Assembly (NCBI GenBank): GCA_034687125.1
Contig: JAQGBZ010000214.1
Coordinates: 44,625-108,624 of the forward strand
Source: Neelides folsomi
Lineage: Eukaryota; Arthropoda; Collembola; Neelipleona; Neelidae
Reading direction: 5' to 3'
Length of the DNA: 64,000 bases
Positions 54,401 to 64,000 of the stretch are shown piece by piece. Within the stretch, counting starts at the first letter, position 1. Each line of letters begins with the position of its first letter. The translations under genes were made by a program, and so were the position numbers. Under the pieces are notes generated by a model, which searched no databases, was not told where the DNA came from, and worked only from the letters and a program-made list of their open reading frames with translations.

Positions 54401-56060
54401 CTACGTTTTACTTTCATCTCGTGATTTAAATCAGCCCAAGGTCTAACTCTGAACCTTTGAACGGTAGATTAAAAAATGAAGATGGACAGGAAAGATTGTT
54501 TTTTTAGTTAAATTAGGCAGAAAGGGAAAGAATTGATTTTTTTCTCCACGAGAATCAGGGCGTGTTGTGAGATTGAAGTAAAGGTGAAGAACGCATCATA
54601 TCCAGGAGAGAGAAAAAGAGGTTGGTGAAAGTGGAGTGGAAGAGATTGAAGGGAAGCTCGGAAAGTCGAGAGTGGTTTCCCTCAAAGAGAGGAAGGAAGC
54701 AAGGGAATTGAATTAGGCGGAGAAGGAATTGAGTTAGTGAGGAAAGGGCGGAGTCGATTAGGGGGGGGGGGATTCTCTGGGTGTAGAAAATGTGAGAGAA
54801 AAGAGTTCTTTATTACACAACTCCTTTACCTCCTGATGTTTTTTTCATGAGTCTGTGTATGAATTGTTGAACCAGGGGGGAGTTGGGAATAAAGAAAGCG
54901 GATGGTCAGACAATCTGCAAGCGTGGCCGTCGTCCTCATTAGGACACGACCTGACCCCTGGAAATGATCGGCATGGGTCTGTTCAGGTGATTCTCTCTCT
55001 CTCTCTTCTCTATCTTCTACTACCAAGTTAATTATTGTTTATAAAGTAAGGGACGCGAGCCTTTCAGTTTCCTCTTCTTTTCCCCTCTTTTGATCTTTAT
55101 GAGATTCTTCTCTTTTTTGTTTATTTTTTCAATTTTTCATTATGCAACACATCGACCTGACCTTTGGTTTGAATTTGTGTTTTTTTGTAATACCTATTGA
55201 TTGTTGTACAAAATATTCAATCTCTTGCTTAATCGTTTACTTTACTCGTCCCGCGTTGGCAGACGGAGCTTTTTGTCCCATCACTCTTATCCTTTTCTTT
55301 CTTTATTTTAAACATTTTTTAAAATTTAAGGTGTATTCTATAGCTTATTTAATTTTATCAATATATGTAGCTATATATGGTGAGGTAATACTCTCTATTT
55401 TAACACTATTAGCGGCACTAAATAGTTCGTGTGCATAAAATGTAACGTGTTAAGAACTAATAATGGAGCTAATGTGTTTAAACATAAACATTATTTGTAA
55501 ATAATAATAGCATTGAAATTTAGATTAAACCAACATACAAATTGTAGTTACAAACAATGATTCCTTCTTTTTGTTCATATTTTTTCCACACTTACATAAG
55601 TTGTGAATATTGTACATAAATGGGTGTTAGGTTGAAGTCTTGCGTGGAAATATTTTACAAATATTATATTGGTTACATTGTATAAATACATTTTTGTTGT
55701 CCCTTTTCTGCTTTTAATGGTGTTGAGACAACTTTTTACTTCCAAAGATAACTTGGCTTTTGGAGCATTTGCCTCTGGACCATTATGTTCATCATCTCCC
55801 TCCGTGATTTTGACTGACGATTCATAATTTTTTAATAGGTTGTGAGTTCAACGAACGGCGAGCTAAACGTAGACGACCCAACTGCTGGTCATTCCAATAC
55901 ACCTATTACCGCACAGGCTGAACTGGAGACTCACTCGGATGATACTAAGTAAAGTCTTTTAATTTGATTTAATTTTCAATGTAATTTTAACTTTATGTAT
56001 TTGTGTAGGTGCTGCTGCTTGAAGAGGAAAAAGAAGAAACCAGCTAGTCGAGCCAAGTGA
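51469..56060 (+). CDS. Casein kinase 1 gamma, complete, nine exons
   Basis: Ser/Thr kinase of the CK1 gamma class (Drosophila gilgamesh, vertebrate CSNK1G1-3), anchored at the plasma membrane, where the family phosphorylates Wnt co-receptor LRP6/Arrow and acts in trafficking. Joining 51469-51471, 51786-52169, 52490-52724, 52999-53169, 53267-53415, 53496-53615, 54876-54986, 55839-55948 and 56009-56060 gives 444 residues with no frame break, a normal length for the family. Seen: glycine loop IGCGNFGE (32-39), VAIK lysine K55, catalytic YRDVKPEN (D145), DFG at 168-170, CK1-type [10 protein letters not shown] in place of APE, and the C-terminal STNGEL...[13 protein letters not shown] region specific to the gamma class. 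The end is [10 protein letters not shown], a palmitoylation plus polybasic anchor. Identification is firm; only the first exon is uncertain. Confidence 0.97.
51786..52169 (+). CDS. Kinase exon 2: N-lobe
   Basis: 128 codons, acceptor GATTTTAG, donor GTAAGA. It starts [20 protein letters not shown] and continues [18 protein letters not shown], the gamma-class N-terminal kinase segment, with the ATP-binding loop and catalytic Lys in VAIKLEPM. It ends in phase 0 within LLHRIEY. Confidence 0.97.
52490..52724 (+). CDS. Kinase exon 3: catalytic loop and DFG
   Basis: Acceptor TTCTTGCAG, donor G|GTTTAT after the first base of a Glu codon. It encodes [37 protein letters not shown] and the [17 protein letters not shown] activation segment. 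Confidence 0.97.
52999..53169 (+). CDS. Kinase exon 4: [12 protein letters not shown] segment
   Basis: Acceptor ATTTTCAG. The split Glu codon is restored and the exon reads [21 protein letters not shown], then [23 protein letters not shown]. It ends in GYP plus one base before GTTAGT. This is the CK1 C-lobe core and matches the family closely. Confidence 0.97.
53267..53415 (+). CDS. Kinase exon 5: C-lobe end
   Basis: Acceptor GAGCAG, donor GTAAAG. It encodes [21 protein letters not shown] and ends FDWTGKTM in phase 0, the conserved end of the CK1 gamma kinase domain. The open frame continues past the donor, but the next exon ([13 protein letters not shown]) shows the true join. Confidence 0.97.
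53496..53615 (+). CDS. Kinase exon 6: [13 protein letters not shown] and His-rich linker
   Basis: 40 codons, phase 0 at both ends, separated from exon 5 by an 80-bp intron. [19 protein letters not shown] is conserved in the gamma class. It is followed by a His/Asn-rich, less conserved linker ending VANK before GTAAAA. Confidence 0.95.
53616..54875 (+). other. Kinase intron, 1260 bp
   Basis: No exon or gene found. The second half turns purine-rich, with many GGA/GAA words on the plus strand and an 11-base G run at 54761-54771, just upstream of exon 7. Confidence 0.85.
54761..54771. repeat. Poly-G run of 11
   Basis: Eleven consecutive G bases about 105 bp upstream of the exon 7 acceptor, in a purine-rich stretch. 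Length may vary between individuals or reads. Confidence 0.9.
54876..54986 (+). CDS. Kinase exon 7: gamma-class linker ([16 protein letters not shown])
   Basis: 37 codons, phase 0 at both ends, acceptor AACCAG, donor GTGATT. It begins [18 protein letters not shown] and ends [12 protein letters not shown], which matches the vertebrate gamma-class LGNLTPADRHGSVQ. In this family the corresponding exon can be alternatively spliced; here its in-frame length would allow skipping. Confidence 0.92.
54987..55838 (+). other. Kinase intron, 852 bp
   Basis: AT-rich. A 98-codon hydrophobic frame at 55142-55438 is T-rich sequence read by chance: no family resemblance and no splice logic. Nothing else recognised. 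Confidence 0.8.
55839..55948 (+). CDS. Kinase exon 8: STNGEL / [13 protein letters not shown]
   Basis: Acceptor TTTAATAG, donor GTAAAG inside a Lys codon. [20 protein letters not shown] is the strongly conserved gamma-class C-terminal block, followed by an acidic stretch before the anchor. Confidence 0.96.
56009..56060 (+). CDS. Kinase exon 9: CCC and polybasic membrane anchor, stop
   Basis: Acceptor TTTGTGTAG. It encodes [16 protein letters not shown] and TGA at 56058-56060. Cys 429-431 are the predicted palmitoylation sites and the Lys/Arg run would help bind acidic lipids; both are known features of CK1 gamma. Confidence 0.96.
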
Positions 56061-56181
56061 CTGGACGACGGAGAGAATTATCTCCTTCCACCTTCAGAAT
56101 AATCAAAAAGTATAATGATAGAGGTAAAGAAATCCGTTGGTTCAGCCTCAGCCATTTAAAATATATATTCACACGTATAAA

Positions 56182-56273
56182 AATAAAAGAGTCCCACACT
56201 CTCATTCTACTCACTTCCTAATATATACCCACTCTGCAACAATAATGACTACGTACTACTATGTATAAATAAA
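56182..56273 (+). terminator. Candidate polyadenylation signals of the kinase gene
   Basis: AATAAA at 56182-56187 and 56268-56273, about 120 and 210 bases after the stop codon. A GT-rich TTGTGTGAGTGGG element follows at about 56333. Either could define the 3' end; choice is not possible from sequence alone. Confidence 0.5.
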
Positions 56274-59200
56274 TTATGAAATACTTTCAATTTTTCGATC
56301 GACAATTTTTGTCAATGATTCCTGAATAATATTGTGTGAGTGGGAATAAGATGTATCGTTTATTTATATATCATTATATCTAATATTATTTACTTATAAT
56401 TATTATTATTTCAAGTTACTCTCAACTGATTGTAGAATTAAAATTATAAATGAATCATGTTGTACTTTGTAATTTGTTAATTAATTTAATTAAGTATTTG
56501 TTTATCATGTTGCGTGAAATTGTGGGTGAGTGTGAAGCGTTTGATATAGTATTCTCCGCCTTTAAAGTTTAATTGTAATTCTATTGTCTCTCAAACTCAT
56601 TTTTCAAACGCGTCAAAAGCTTTTTTTCTCGTATATTTATATTGTATATCTTGTATATTGTCAACCAATCATTTGCCTAAAAGTTTATATCAATTATTTT
56701 TAAATATTCTGACGTACCTCTCATTGTTTCCGTGTGCGGTAGATCTAAAAAAGGGAGTTGTAAATGGAAACTGTTAATTTTAAACCACACTTTAACCACG
56801 AAAATCTTTATCATGAATACCTAGTGAGTATTTAGATTTTTGTTAATATTTTTTCGCAACGAAACAAAATTGATCGAAATTCGAAATGTTGAGCAATACT
56901 TTAAGGTTAAATGAACGAGTATTTAAAAAATACTTTAAATAATATTAAATTATGTTACTTATTACATACATAAGGACCATCGGTTTGTTTATTTTAAATT
57001 TTTTAAGGATCCTTAAATTGTTTTTCCGAGTGTGCGGGTGATGTTAACGAAAGAATGTGAGTTTTTTAAATCATGAAAATTATGACCAACACGTTAAAAT
57101 ATTTATAAATGTACGAGAAAGGAAGTTAACTATTGAAATAACAATGATTTCGTTGCCAATTATGAAGAGGAAATATTGTGAGACATTGACGTTTTCCCAT
57201 TTTGTTTTTTTGCATATATTATTTATCCGACGCCAGATTTTTATTATGTGCGGTTATTAAAAGTTTACATTATAAAAAATAAGTTAATAGATATGTTTTA
57301 TATTATTTTCAATTTGCACCTTAAATACCATTCAAATGTTATTTAGCCAACCAATGTTGGATATCTATTTTAATATCTTTAGATATCAATCAACTGTTTG
57401 TTTCTCATATGATTGAAACTAAAAGTTAGGAGAATTATTACATGTATGCAGTAATAGATTTTGACATGGATTTGAGGTCCATTTTTTATCTCGTTTGTTT
57501 TGTAGCATTACAAAATAATTGAAGAAATGTTTGTTATATTTATTTACATCAGCATAAATTAATCATTAGTAAAGAATATAGGTAAGTAAAGGCTAGATAT
57601 ACCGATATAAAATTTTTGTATGTTTGAATTCCTTTTTTATGATCATGTAGCAGCAAAGAAAAGAGACTGGAATTATTTAGTTTATAATTTCAACAAAATT
57701 TAACAATATATCATTTGAATGATACTTACATAAATGACATTATAAGAGATGTCGATTTGTGTTCTGTAGTTAGTCAAAGATCTTCGTCCCTTCAATACTT
57801 TTCAATTTCATTTCATTTTGACATTTTTATTCACTTGGCTCTCTTAAATTATTAATCTTAAGTCATTTGGAGTCATGAAATAAGAAGAGTCAAATGATGC
57901 GCTTATTTATTATTTAAAGAAGCTTTTATTGAGGATTATTCTTTAATTATTATTATCATGGCTCAATTTCTCATTCATTAGTTTATATCCAAATTGTTCC
58001 TCAAGGATGGGCAATTTAATCTCATCAGAATATTTTGTCTCGTTGCGTAAAGATTTCCCATTTTCTCAATTACCCCTACTTATTTTAAAAATTAATTCGA
58101 AAAGTTGAATTGAGATGATTACAAGATGGGTTGATGAATGTTTTCTTAAATTTACCTTTCAATCTCTCTCATTCAACAATTTTTTCTGCCTTGTTGATAA
58201 ATTCAAGGATAAAATTTCTAAGATATTTTCATTTTCAAAACCCATATTTCTAAAGTCAAGTAAAATACTATAATTAAAATGCTAATTGGATTTAGAGTTA
58301 TCTAATTGGAATTTCCTTAATGGTTCATATGAGATTTAAACTCAATTAACTTTTATTCAAAAATCATGGCTTATTGGGTTAACTTTGAATCTTATGATTT
58401 TTCTCTAAAGCTATATTTTAATTGTTTGTTTCGGAATTAGCAATACTTTGAGTCATTCAAGAGAGAATGAGAAAGGAAAGTGTGAGTTTACATTAAAGTG
58501 GATTATTACTATTAGAGAAATTTGGATCGAATACAAAGTGTCTTTGTACAGAGAAGATGAACCTTGCCATTAATTATGTCATGGAATGATAATTACGACA
58601 AGTATATTTGAATGTGTCTTATTAATAATTAGCACTAATATTGTGTAAAATAATTCACTGTTGGCCTACTTCATTGTCTGCCGCCTTCTTTAAACGGAAA
58701 TTGCTATTGCTGGAAACCCCGTTTTTATTTATAAAAAGAAGGACGGCTGACAACGAAATTCTGACGCACTTCATCGAATATTTCCATTTTTTCATCCTTC
58801 AATCTCTCAAATATACAATTTAACATTAAACACATTACCAAAACACACACACACACACACACACACATCACAATAAAATAACATCATTTACGAAGTATCT
58901 TTTTAAAAAGTTTAAAGCTATTTCGTACAATGGCGTACTTTCGTAAATCATAAACATTACACGTGTAAAAACAATTAAAAATGTGAATCTTTCGAGATGA
59001 GAGTGAGAATGTAATTATGGAATAATAAGAATAAGCTCAAATACAAAAAAGTAAATAACTACATTTAAAATACGCATAACTGATAGAGAATCACATTTAC
59101 ACACATCGGTATAAAACATAATTAAATATGTATTATTAATGATTACTTTATACTTAAATCCCTGTTTATTAAAGAGGGAAACTATAAATAAATACATAAA

Positions 59201-61050
59201 AGCTATTGAACTTTGAACTGTTTGAGAAACGCTAAACAAATAGTACCTAAAGATAAGAGAAAGAACAGGAAAGGGAAAAGATAAAAAGAAGAAATAATCT
59301 TTTATGAGTAATTTGATAAAATAGTATTATTAACCAAAATACAAACCGCTACGTAAGGACATTTAAATTTCTAACTCCAATTAAGTATAATAAATATTTC
59401 AACTAACCTTGAATAACTAAATGTAAGTAGATAGAAAATTTTACTAAAATATACTTAATGTTAGCTTAAAGGTAGGCAATTGCATGACGAGATTAAAAAC
59501 TTAAAATCTGCATTGCAACATTATATTTTATTTAGGTATGAAGAGTTAGCCAAAAGCTTTTAACTGATAAATCTATTAAAGGATTAAAACCACTTAAATA
59601 GTAAATTACAATTTAATAACGAAAATTGAAGGTGGAAGAAAAAATAATCATTTTCCAAGATTAATAAAATCATAAAATTATAAAGTTTGAAGCATCCGCA
59701 AAAACAATCCTATATATTATATATTTAATTGCGAATAATCCCAACCTTTGATTGTGTGTATTCAGAATTGAGAGAATTGAAATTGCGAATTTGTCAAGTA
59801 GGAAGACAAATATTAATAACGTTTAAGCTTTAGTTAGGTAACAATTAGTAAAATCTACGTGCTCTATTTGTTGGATAAATGAATAAATCCATGTGCAAAA
59901 TGAAAGCGTTGTTATCAGAAATATCAGACTCATTAGTTTCTTGTAATAAATATATTAGTGATATCGAGATATCATTTTAATAATCAAATGTCATTTTTAT
60001 ATTGACTATAAAAAACTAATTTATGAAAATCTACAAGTTTAGGAGATAGTCTTCGATAATATAATTAATAGTATTATTAAATAGTCGTATTTGTTTGTTT
60101 AATCACTGTTTAAACTTTTAAGTTCGTAAATTTCCAATACATTAGTTGAAAGAAGCACGCGCTTGATAAATTATTCGCTTGTTGAGAAAGTCATTTGAAT
60201 GTGGAGTTTATAAGAATGATGTTCGAATGATATCATAATTTAACTTAAAATATTTACAAAGGTTATTAAGATAAATAATTTTAAAAAACCTTTTATTTTA
60301 AGTCCTCTGCAGCAGCAAAGTTTTGTCCTCACCCTTATGCTGCGTCATTATAATACAAAACTTTAGCTGTTAACAATGTACCATATTTATAATAATTCGA
60401 CTCTACATATATTTACATGTTATCTACGTAATTGTATTTTTACTATTATTTTTACAATATTATTACAATATATGTTAAATAATGTACAATGATTCCTCGA
60501 TGATACTGACGGTTTCTATTTAAATTCTAAGCTCTAATAGTTAATTGATATAGGACCATCCTTAAATTTATATTTATAGGATTCATTCATGACTATGTTA
60601 TTGCTACATTTTTGAACTCTTATTACCTAATTTAAGAGATGTAATTTATGATTAGAGGAAGATGCATAAAGGTAGGTATCTCTTGTAAATGCGATTATAT
60701 ACGATTTAAATAATAAGTATTTATTTGCGTGTTTAATATGAAATATCAATTTGTTTTCTTTTTTTTATCATAAGATTGTTTAATTCTTACTATGTGCCCT
60801 ACAATGATATTTAAGACTATAATATTTATTAATATTAAATATATAAATGGGATTCGCAAATTCATTGTGATTACTGCTTATAAATAATAATAGAAAATGA
60901 TGAAAAACATCAATAAATTGATCTTTTCAAAAATATAAATGTTGCTTTCATTTTAATGATCATTATTCATCAATCATCATTATCATCATCTTAATGATTT
61001 ATATTTATACCTATATAATATAAGCAAACAAATTGGAATAAAACTCTTAA
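56274..61050. other. AT-rich intergenic region between convergent genes
   Basis: About 4.8 kb with very high A+T, no frame over 75 codons and no recognisable protein, RNA gene or transposon end. The only clear structure is an AC microsatellite at 58843-58867. It may hold long 3' UTRs of the kinase (plus) or the cadherin (minus). Confidence 0.8.
58843..58867. repeat. AC dinucleotide microsatellite, 25 bp
   Basis: Uninterrupted ACAC... run of about 12 units in the intergenic region. Confidence 0.95.
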
Positions 61051-61056
61051 TTTATT
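61051..61056 (-). terminator. Candidate polyadenylation signal of the cadherin gene
   Basis: TTTATT on the plus strand, that is AATAAA on the minus strand, 74 bases after the cadherin stop. A T/G-rich TTTGTTTG element follows downstream in the direction of transcription. Many similar hexamers occur in this AT-rich DNA, so the call is tentative. Confidence 0.4.
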
Positions 61057-61129
61057 TATATAAATATTATAATAAAAGTTTAATAATACATATTTTTAAT
61101 ATTAAGTATTGCAATAAATATTATTAAAA

Positions 61130-61361
61130 TTAAGTATCACTTTCATCTTGTCCACTTATGGGGTCAATGTCTAAGTTCATGAGTGGATTTCTCCTCACTG
61201 CATTTGTAGAAGGCATATCAATGAAATCAATGTCTTCATCTTCAAATAATGGATTTCTTCCATGCGGAGCACTCGGCATTTGATTATCATCGTCCTCCTC
61301 GTAGTTCTTAAAATCTTCATCATCTTCAACTCCAATTAGCACAGACCCACCACTTCCAATA
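61130..61361 (-). CDS. Cadherin terminal exon: acidic tail and stop
   Basis: Acceptor AATATTAG. The tail is strongly acidic (VEDDEDFKNYEEDDDNQ, FEDEDIDFID) with RNPLF and RRNPLM motifs, ending GQDESDT and TAA at 61132-61130. The C-terminus is not a standard PDZ ligand. Confidence 0.9.
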
Positions 61362-64000
61362 CTAATATTTATCAAAATTAATACTTTAATTGTTTTGGGA
61401 AATAATGGTAAACCTTTCGGTATCAAAAGCAGGGTTCTTTGTTTCCAGTTCACGGGAGTAAACAGGATTTGAGCCTTGAATAGCGTGAACGTTTGTTCCA
61501 GGGACGAGATCAACGCCTCCAGTCCCTGCTCGATTAACATCCGAGCTTTCAGATCCGAATGTTGCTGTGAGGGCTCGGACTTTTCTTGATAAACTATAAT
61601 TTTCACAATATTACAAACGTAAATCTAATCACAATTATATAATTGGGGTTTAAAGTTATTATTTGAATATTCAAAATACTCACCCTCTTGAATGATACCA
61701 ACAAGTGACGGACATAATGGCTAGAACTGTTCCAAGAACAGCACAACCACCAATTAAAATGTAAGTCATCAAATTATCTTCTTCCTCTATATCAGGATTT
61801 TTATATGATAGGAAATCAAGACTGAAGTCTTCCTTGGCCAATTCTTGATAAAGTTTGTTTAAGGTTTCAGAATCCAATTGCATCCTTGTAATATAAATTT
61901 ATTTAATAACTTAAATGCTCTAATTTAAAATTTTAATTTAATTGTTATATTTAAAAATGCATTCTCACTCTTGAATTTTAAGTGAATCGACGAGACCTGC
62001 ACCAACAAAATGAGTATGAACAGACGTTTGATTTGAACTTCCTTCACTTGCTATTCGATCAATGTTACATCTGTATGAGAAGACGCTTCCTAAAATTTCA
62101 GCCAACTGAAAATAAATGACAAAACTTATTAATTATTCTTAAACATTATTGTATTTTAAAATTGGTTATTGTTTATAATTTTATTAATCTTAGCAAAACT
62201 AGATTTTTAGTTAACTGTATTTTTCTCAATTACATAAACACGTACTTAATAATTATAATAATTAATAAAAATAAAATAGTAAACCTGAGTTTTCTTTTGT
62301 TCTATAATTGACCTTTCGTTTCGGAAATTGAATATCACAATATGGCTATCATGAAATATGTACATCTCAACGGGAATAAGAGTAATCATATTTGCTACAA
62401 AGATATTACAAATTGGCAAAATTATAATTTACCTAATTAGTAATTATAATGTAGGTTTATTTAAAAATAATCAATTTAGTAAACTAACCACTATCATTTG
62501 CTTTAATCGTGAAAGAGAAATGGCCATCATAAGTAGTCAATGCGTCAAATGCAAGTTGTAAATTGGCTCTTGCTCTTTTCTCATCACCTTCACCTTCATC
62601 AGTTTCAATCACCAAGCGAAGTTTTTCCCGAATGGCGTCGAGATTTTCCGTTGAACCTTTAATTTCTCCTTCTATTTCAAAGGATACGTGGTCGCCAAAT
62701 TGGAACTCAACGTCTGATGCTTTAAACATGTAAATATTAGATTGTGCTTTTGTGCTATCAGAAAATCCAGCGGAAATGAGGTTATCAATGACATCATCAA
62801 ATACTGGAGCTGTGTCTATAATGTCTTCAATCTCAATTGTGATAGGAAGATAAGAATTTGGATGATTCTCTCCAGGTGGTACAGGTGTTTCGACTCGACT
62901 GTTTGAAACATAAAGTTGTATTATGTAAAGGTCCTTTTCCTCCCGATCGAATATTTCTTTAGCTCTTAATTTAGGAATAACGGTGGCGTTTTCTGCTTCG
63001 CTTGGAATTAGCTCAAAAAAGTCTTTATCAGGTCCTAATGAAAATTAATAAATTATTATTTTAAATAATGTAGTAAATCTCGGATTTTTATATAAATAAG
63101 TATTAGACATCCTAAGCTGAAAGCTAATAGGCTTGTGTAATGAGATCAATATAAAATGTTAATATTATACAAAAGTATTACTAGATTACAACCTATAGTA
63201 CTATTAGCATATGACTATTATAAAAAACCAAACCTGTAATATGATAATAAACAATGTCATTGTTAGTATCAGTAGCGAAATCAGGATCAGTAGCTGGAGG
63301 AATTGAAAATTCTTGAATGTCTGTTTGATTTTCTATAAAATTTAGAGGATTAAAAGAGTTTTCGTTTATTTGTATTTTTAAAGGAACAAAATGACATGAA
63401 AAAAACTCACCTCTAAATGTTAATGTGTCATTATATTGTGTAAAAAATGGAGCTGTATTGTTTTTCGACACAATATGAATAATAAGATTAACTTCAGTAG
63501 AAAATGAATCAGGTTCTCCAGCGTCACTTGCTCTTATTATTGACTAACGTAAAAATCATAGTAAAATAAATATTAAATATAATACCTATGTACAGATATA
63601 TGAAAACTTTAAGTGAAAGTAATGAAGAATTAATTCATACATTAAAGTTGTAGCCTAAATGATCGTCATGTTCTAAAGCTTTTATTAAGTAAATTCTTTG
63701 AATTCCGCCTTCATTTTTAAACCCAAAGTATTCATTTGATGGGAATTCACCGCCTATTATTACAAATAATTATAGTAAATCTGTAGATAAATCAAATCTG
63801 TAGATACCATAATTATCTGATCATATGTGTATCATACTTACATGGACATTATATACGAGATAATCTTCAATATTTAATTAATTGAATAAATAGTAAATAC
63901 AATATATTTACCATCGGGTATGATTTCAAGTGAAAGTCTTCCATTGGGCGAAGTTGGAGAATCGTTATCGGTCGCATGAACATTTTGAATAAGCACTTCC
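61130..64000 (-). CDS. CDH23-like cadherin, 3' part, ten exons
   Basis: Calcium-dependent cell-adhesion receptor, single-pass type I. Ten exons (64000-63912, 63753-63641, 63543-63411, 63332-63234, 63034-62489, 62394-62285, 62105-61969, 61884-61684, 61593-61414, 61361-61130) join in frame to 612 residues plus stop. Seen: cadherin-repeat pieces (VHATDNDSPTSPNGRLSLEI, IIRASDAGEPDS, PPATDPDFATDTNNDIVYY, RAKEIFDREEKDLYIIQLYV), a membrane-proximal domain (LIPVEMYIF...CNIDRIA...VHTHFVGAG), one transmembrane helix (about 447-471) and a 141-residue cytoplasmic tail starting LSRKVRALTATFGSE and containing PGTNVHAIQGSNPVY. That tail block and the domain before the membrane resemble CDH23 and the insect Cad87A/Cad88C/Cad99C group as remembered. 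The number of upstream repeats is unknown. Which member it is cannot be decided here. Confidence 0.9.
61414..61593 (-). CDS. Cadherin exon: juxtamembrane cytoplasmic tail
   Basis: Acceptor ATTATAG, donor GAAAG|GTTTAC. In the spliced frame it reads LSRKVRALTATFGSE, then NRAGTGG, PGTNVHAIQGSNPVYSREL and KNPAFDTE. A longer frame over this DNA reads a different phase and is not the real product. Confidence 0.9.
61684..61884 (-). CDS. Cadherin exon: transmembrane helix
   Basis: Acceptor TTACAAG, donor AGAGG|GTGAGT. An acidic stretch (NPDIEEEDN) is followed by a hydrophobic segment of about 25 residues, from LMTYILIGG to SVTCW, and a YHSR stop-transfer end. Confidence 0.9.
61969..62105 (-). CDS. 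Cadherin exon: CNIDRIA / VHTHFVGAG
   Basis: Acceptor TTTTCAG, donor CAAGA|GTGAGA. It encodes LAEILGSVFSYRCNIDRIAS and then QTSVHTHFVGAGLVDSLKI. The NIDRI and x-HFV elements match the membrane-proximal domain of the CDH23-like group. Confidence 0.88.
62285..62394 (-). CDS. Cadherin exon: NMITLIPVEMYIFHDSH
   Basis: Acceptor TTTGTAG, donor ACTCAG|GTTTAC. It encodes LIPVEMYIFHDSHIVIFNFR, typical of the extracellular domain just before the membrane in CDH23-like cadherins. Confidence 0.87.
62489..63034 (-). CDS. Large cadherin exon: end of last repeat and membrane-proximal part
   Basis: 181 full codons, acceptor CATTAG, donor AGTG|GTTAGT. It begins PDKDFFELIPSEAENATVIP; the DRE-like motif FDREEKDLYIIQLYV and the degenerate junction IEIEDIIDTAPVFDD follow, then a long acidic segment without clear repeat motifs leading to YDGHFSFTIKANDS. 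Confidence 0.9.
63234..63332 (-). CDS. Cadherin exon: ENQTDIQEFSIPPATDPDF
   Basis: Acceptor TTATAG, donor G|GTTTGG. With the flanking exons it reads FRENQTDIQEFSIPPATDPD then FATDTNNDIVYYHITG, an E-N...ATD-x-D...N-D-x-(I/V)-x-Y repeat opening. Confidence 0.9.
63411..63543 (-). CDS. Cadherin exon: RASDAGEPDSFST and repeat junction
   Basis: Acceptor GTTAG, donor AGAG|GTGAG. SIIRASDAGEPDSFSTEVNL is the classic A-x-D-x-G-x-P end of a repeat. The following junction is VSKNNTAPFF instead of the usual D-x-N-D-N-x-P-x-F. Confidence 0.9.
63641..63753 (-). CDS. Cadherin exon: GGEFPSNEYFGFKNEGG
   Basis: Acceptor ATTATAG, donor AAT|GTATGA. It encodes FGFKNEGGIQRIYLIKALEH, the middle of a repeat where F-x-(I/V)...G-x-I...k-x-L-(D/E) is expected. 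It joins SIIRASDAG of the next exon in phase 0. Confidence 0.87.
63912..64000 (-). CDS. Cadherin exon: repeat segment (cut by window edge)
   Basis: Reads EVLIQNVHATDNDSPTSPNG then RLSLEIIPD, with donor G|GTAAAT. ATDNDSPTSPNGRLSLEI matches the A-x-D-x-D...N-G-x-L...I core of a cadherin repeat. The reading frame starts at 63999. Confidence 0.88.

Noticed and set aside
54826-55026. 66-codon minus-strand frame over kinase exon 7
   Set aside because: Shadow of the real plus-strand exon, which matches the gamma-class linker.
55142-55438. 98-codon hydrophobic frame inside a kinase intron
   Set aside because: T-rich DNA always gives Phe/Leu/Ile-rich translations; the kinase exons on both sides join without it.

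Overview
This is a eukaryotic nuclear fragment, most likely from an arthropod: AT-rich, with GT-AG introns from 60 bp to 26.7 kb. The best matches I recall for the three genes are insect-type: Drosophila Fur1 for the convertase, gilgamesh for the kinase and the CDH23-like group for the cadherin. I cannot name the species. Nothing looks bacterial, and I found no CRISPR array, rRNA, tRNA, intact transposon or operon.

Region 1 (1-49.9 kb, minus strand, possibly starting at 51.44 kb): the 5' part of a furin-type proprotein convertase. Five coding exons (49896-49666, 22963-22865, 21903-21745, 10192-10064, 97-1) encode signal sequence, propeptide, two autocleavage sites, and the catalytic-domain start with the catalytic Asp and His. 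They make up about 1.5 percent of the span; the rest is introns of 26.7, 0.96, 11.6 and 10.0 kb. The catalytic Ser, oxyanion Asn, P-domain and tail lie off the left end. A GC-rich open frame at 51436-51123 splices in frame onto the signal-sequence exon and may encode a Fur1-like N-terminal extension.

Region 2 (51.47-56.06 kb, plus strand): a complete casein kinase 1 gamma gene in nine exons, 444 residues, with all kinase motifs and the C-terminal CCC plus polybasic membrane anchor. It is head-to-head with the convertase. If both predicted starts are right, the two ATGs are only 32 bp apart.

Region 3 (56.06-61.13 kb): very AT-rich intergenic DNA with no supported gene, holding the 3' ends of the convergent kinase and cadherin genes.

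Region 4 (61.13-64.0 kb, minus strand): the last ten exons of a CDH23-like cadherin (612 residues in the window), with degenerate cadherin repeats, a membrane-proximal domain, one transmembrane helix and a 141-residue tail carrying four NP-x-aromatic/hydrophobic motifs. It continues off the right end.

The three genes need not act together, though all act at or near membranes: secretory-pathway proteolysis, a lipid-anchored kinase and an adhesion receptor. I did not find a convincing undescribed system. The points most worth checking are the divergent start region, the convertase's His/Asp repeat and N-terminal extension, the cadherin tail motifs, and a perfect intronic hairpin. All exon boundaries were placed by reading frames and splice signals by eye.
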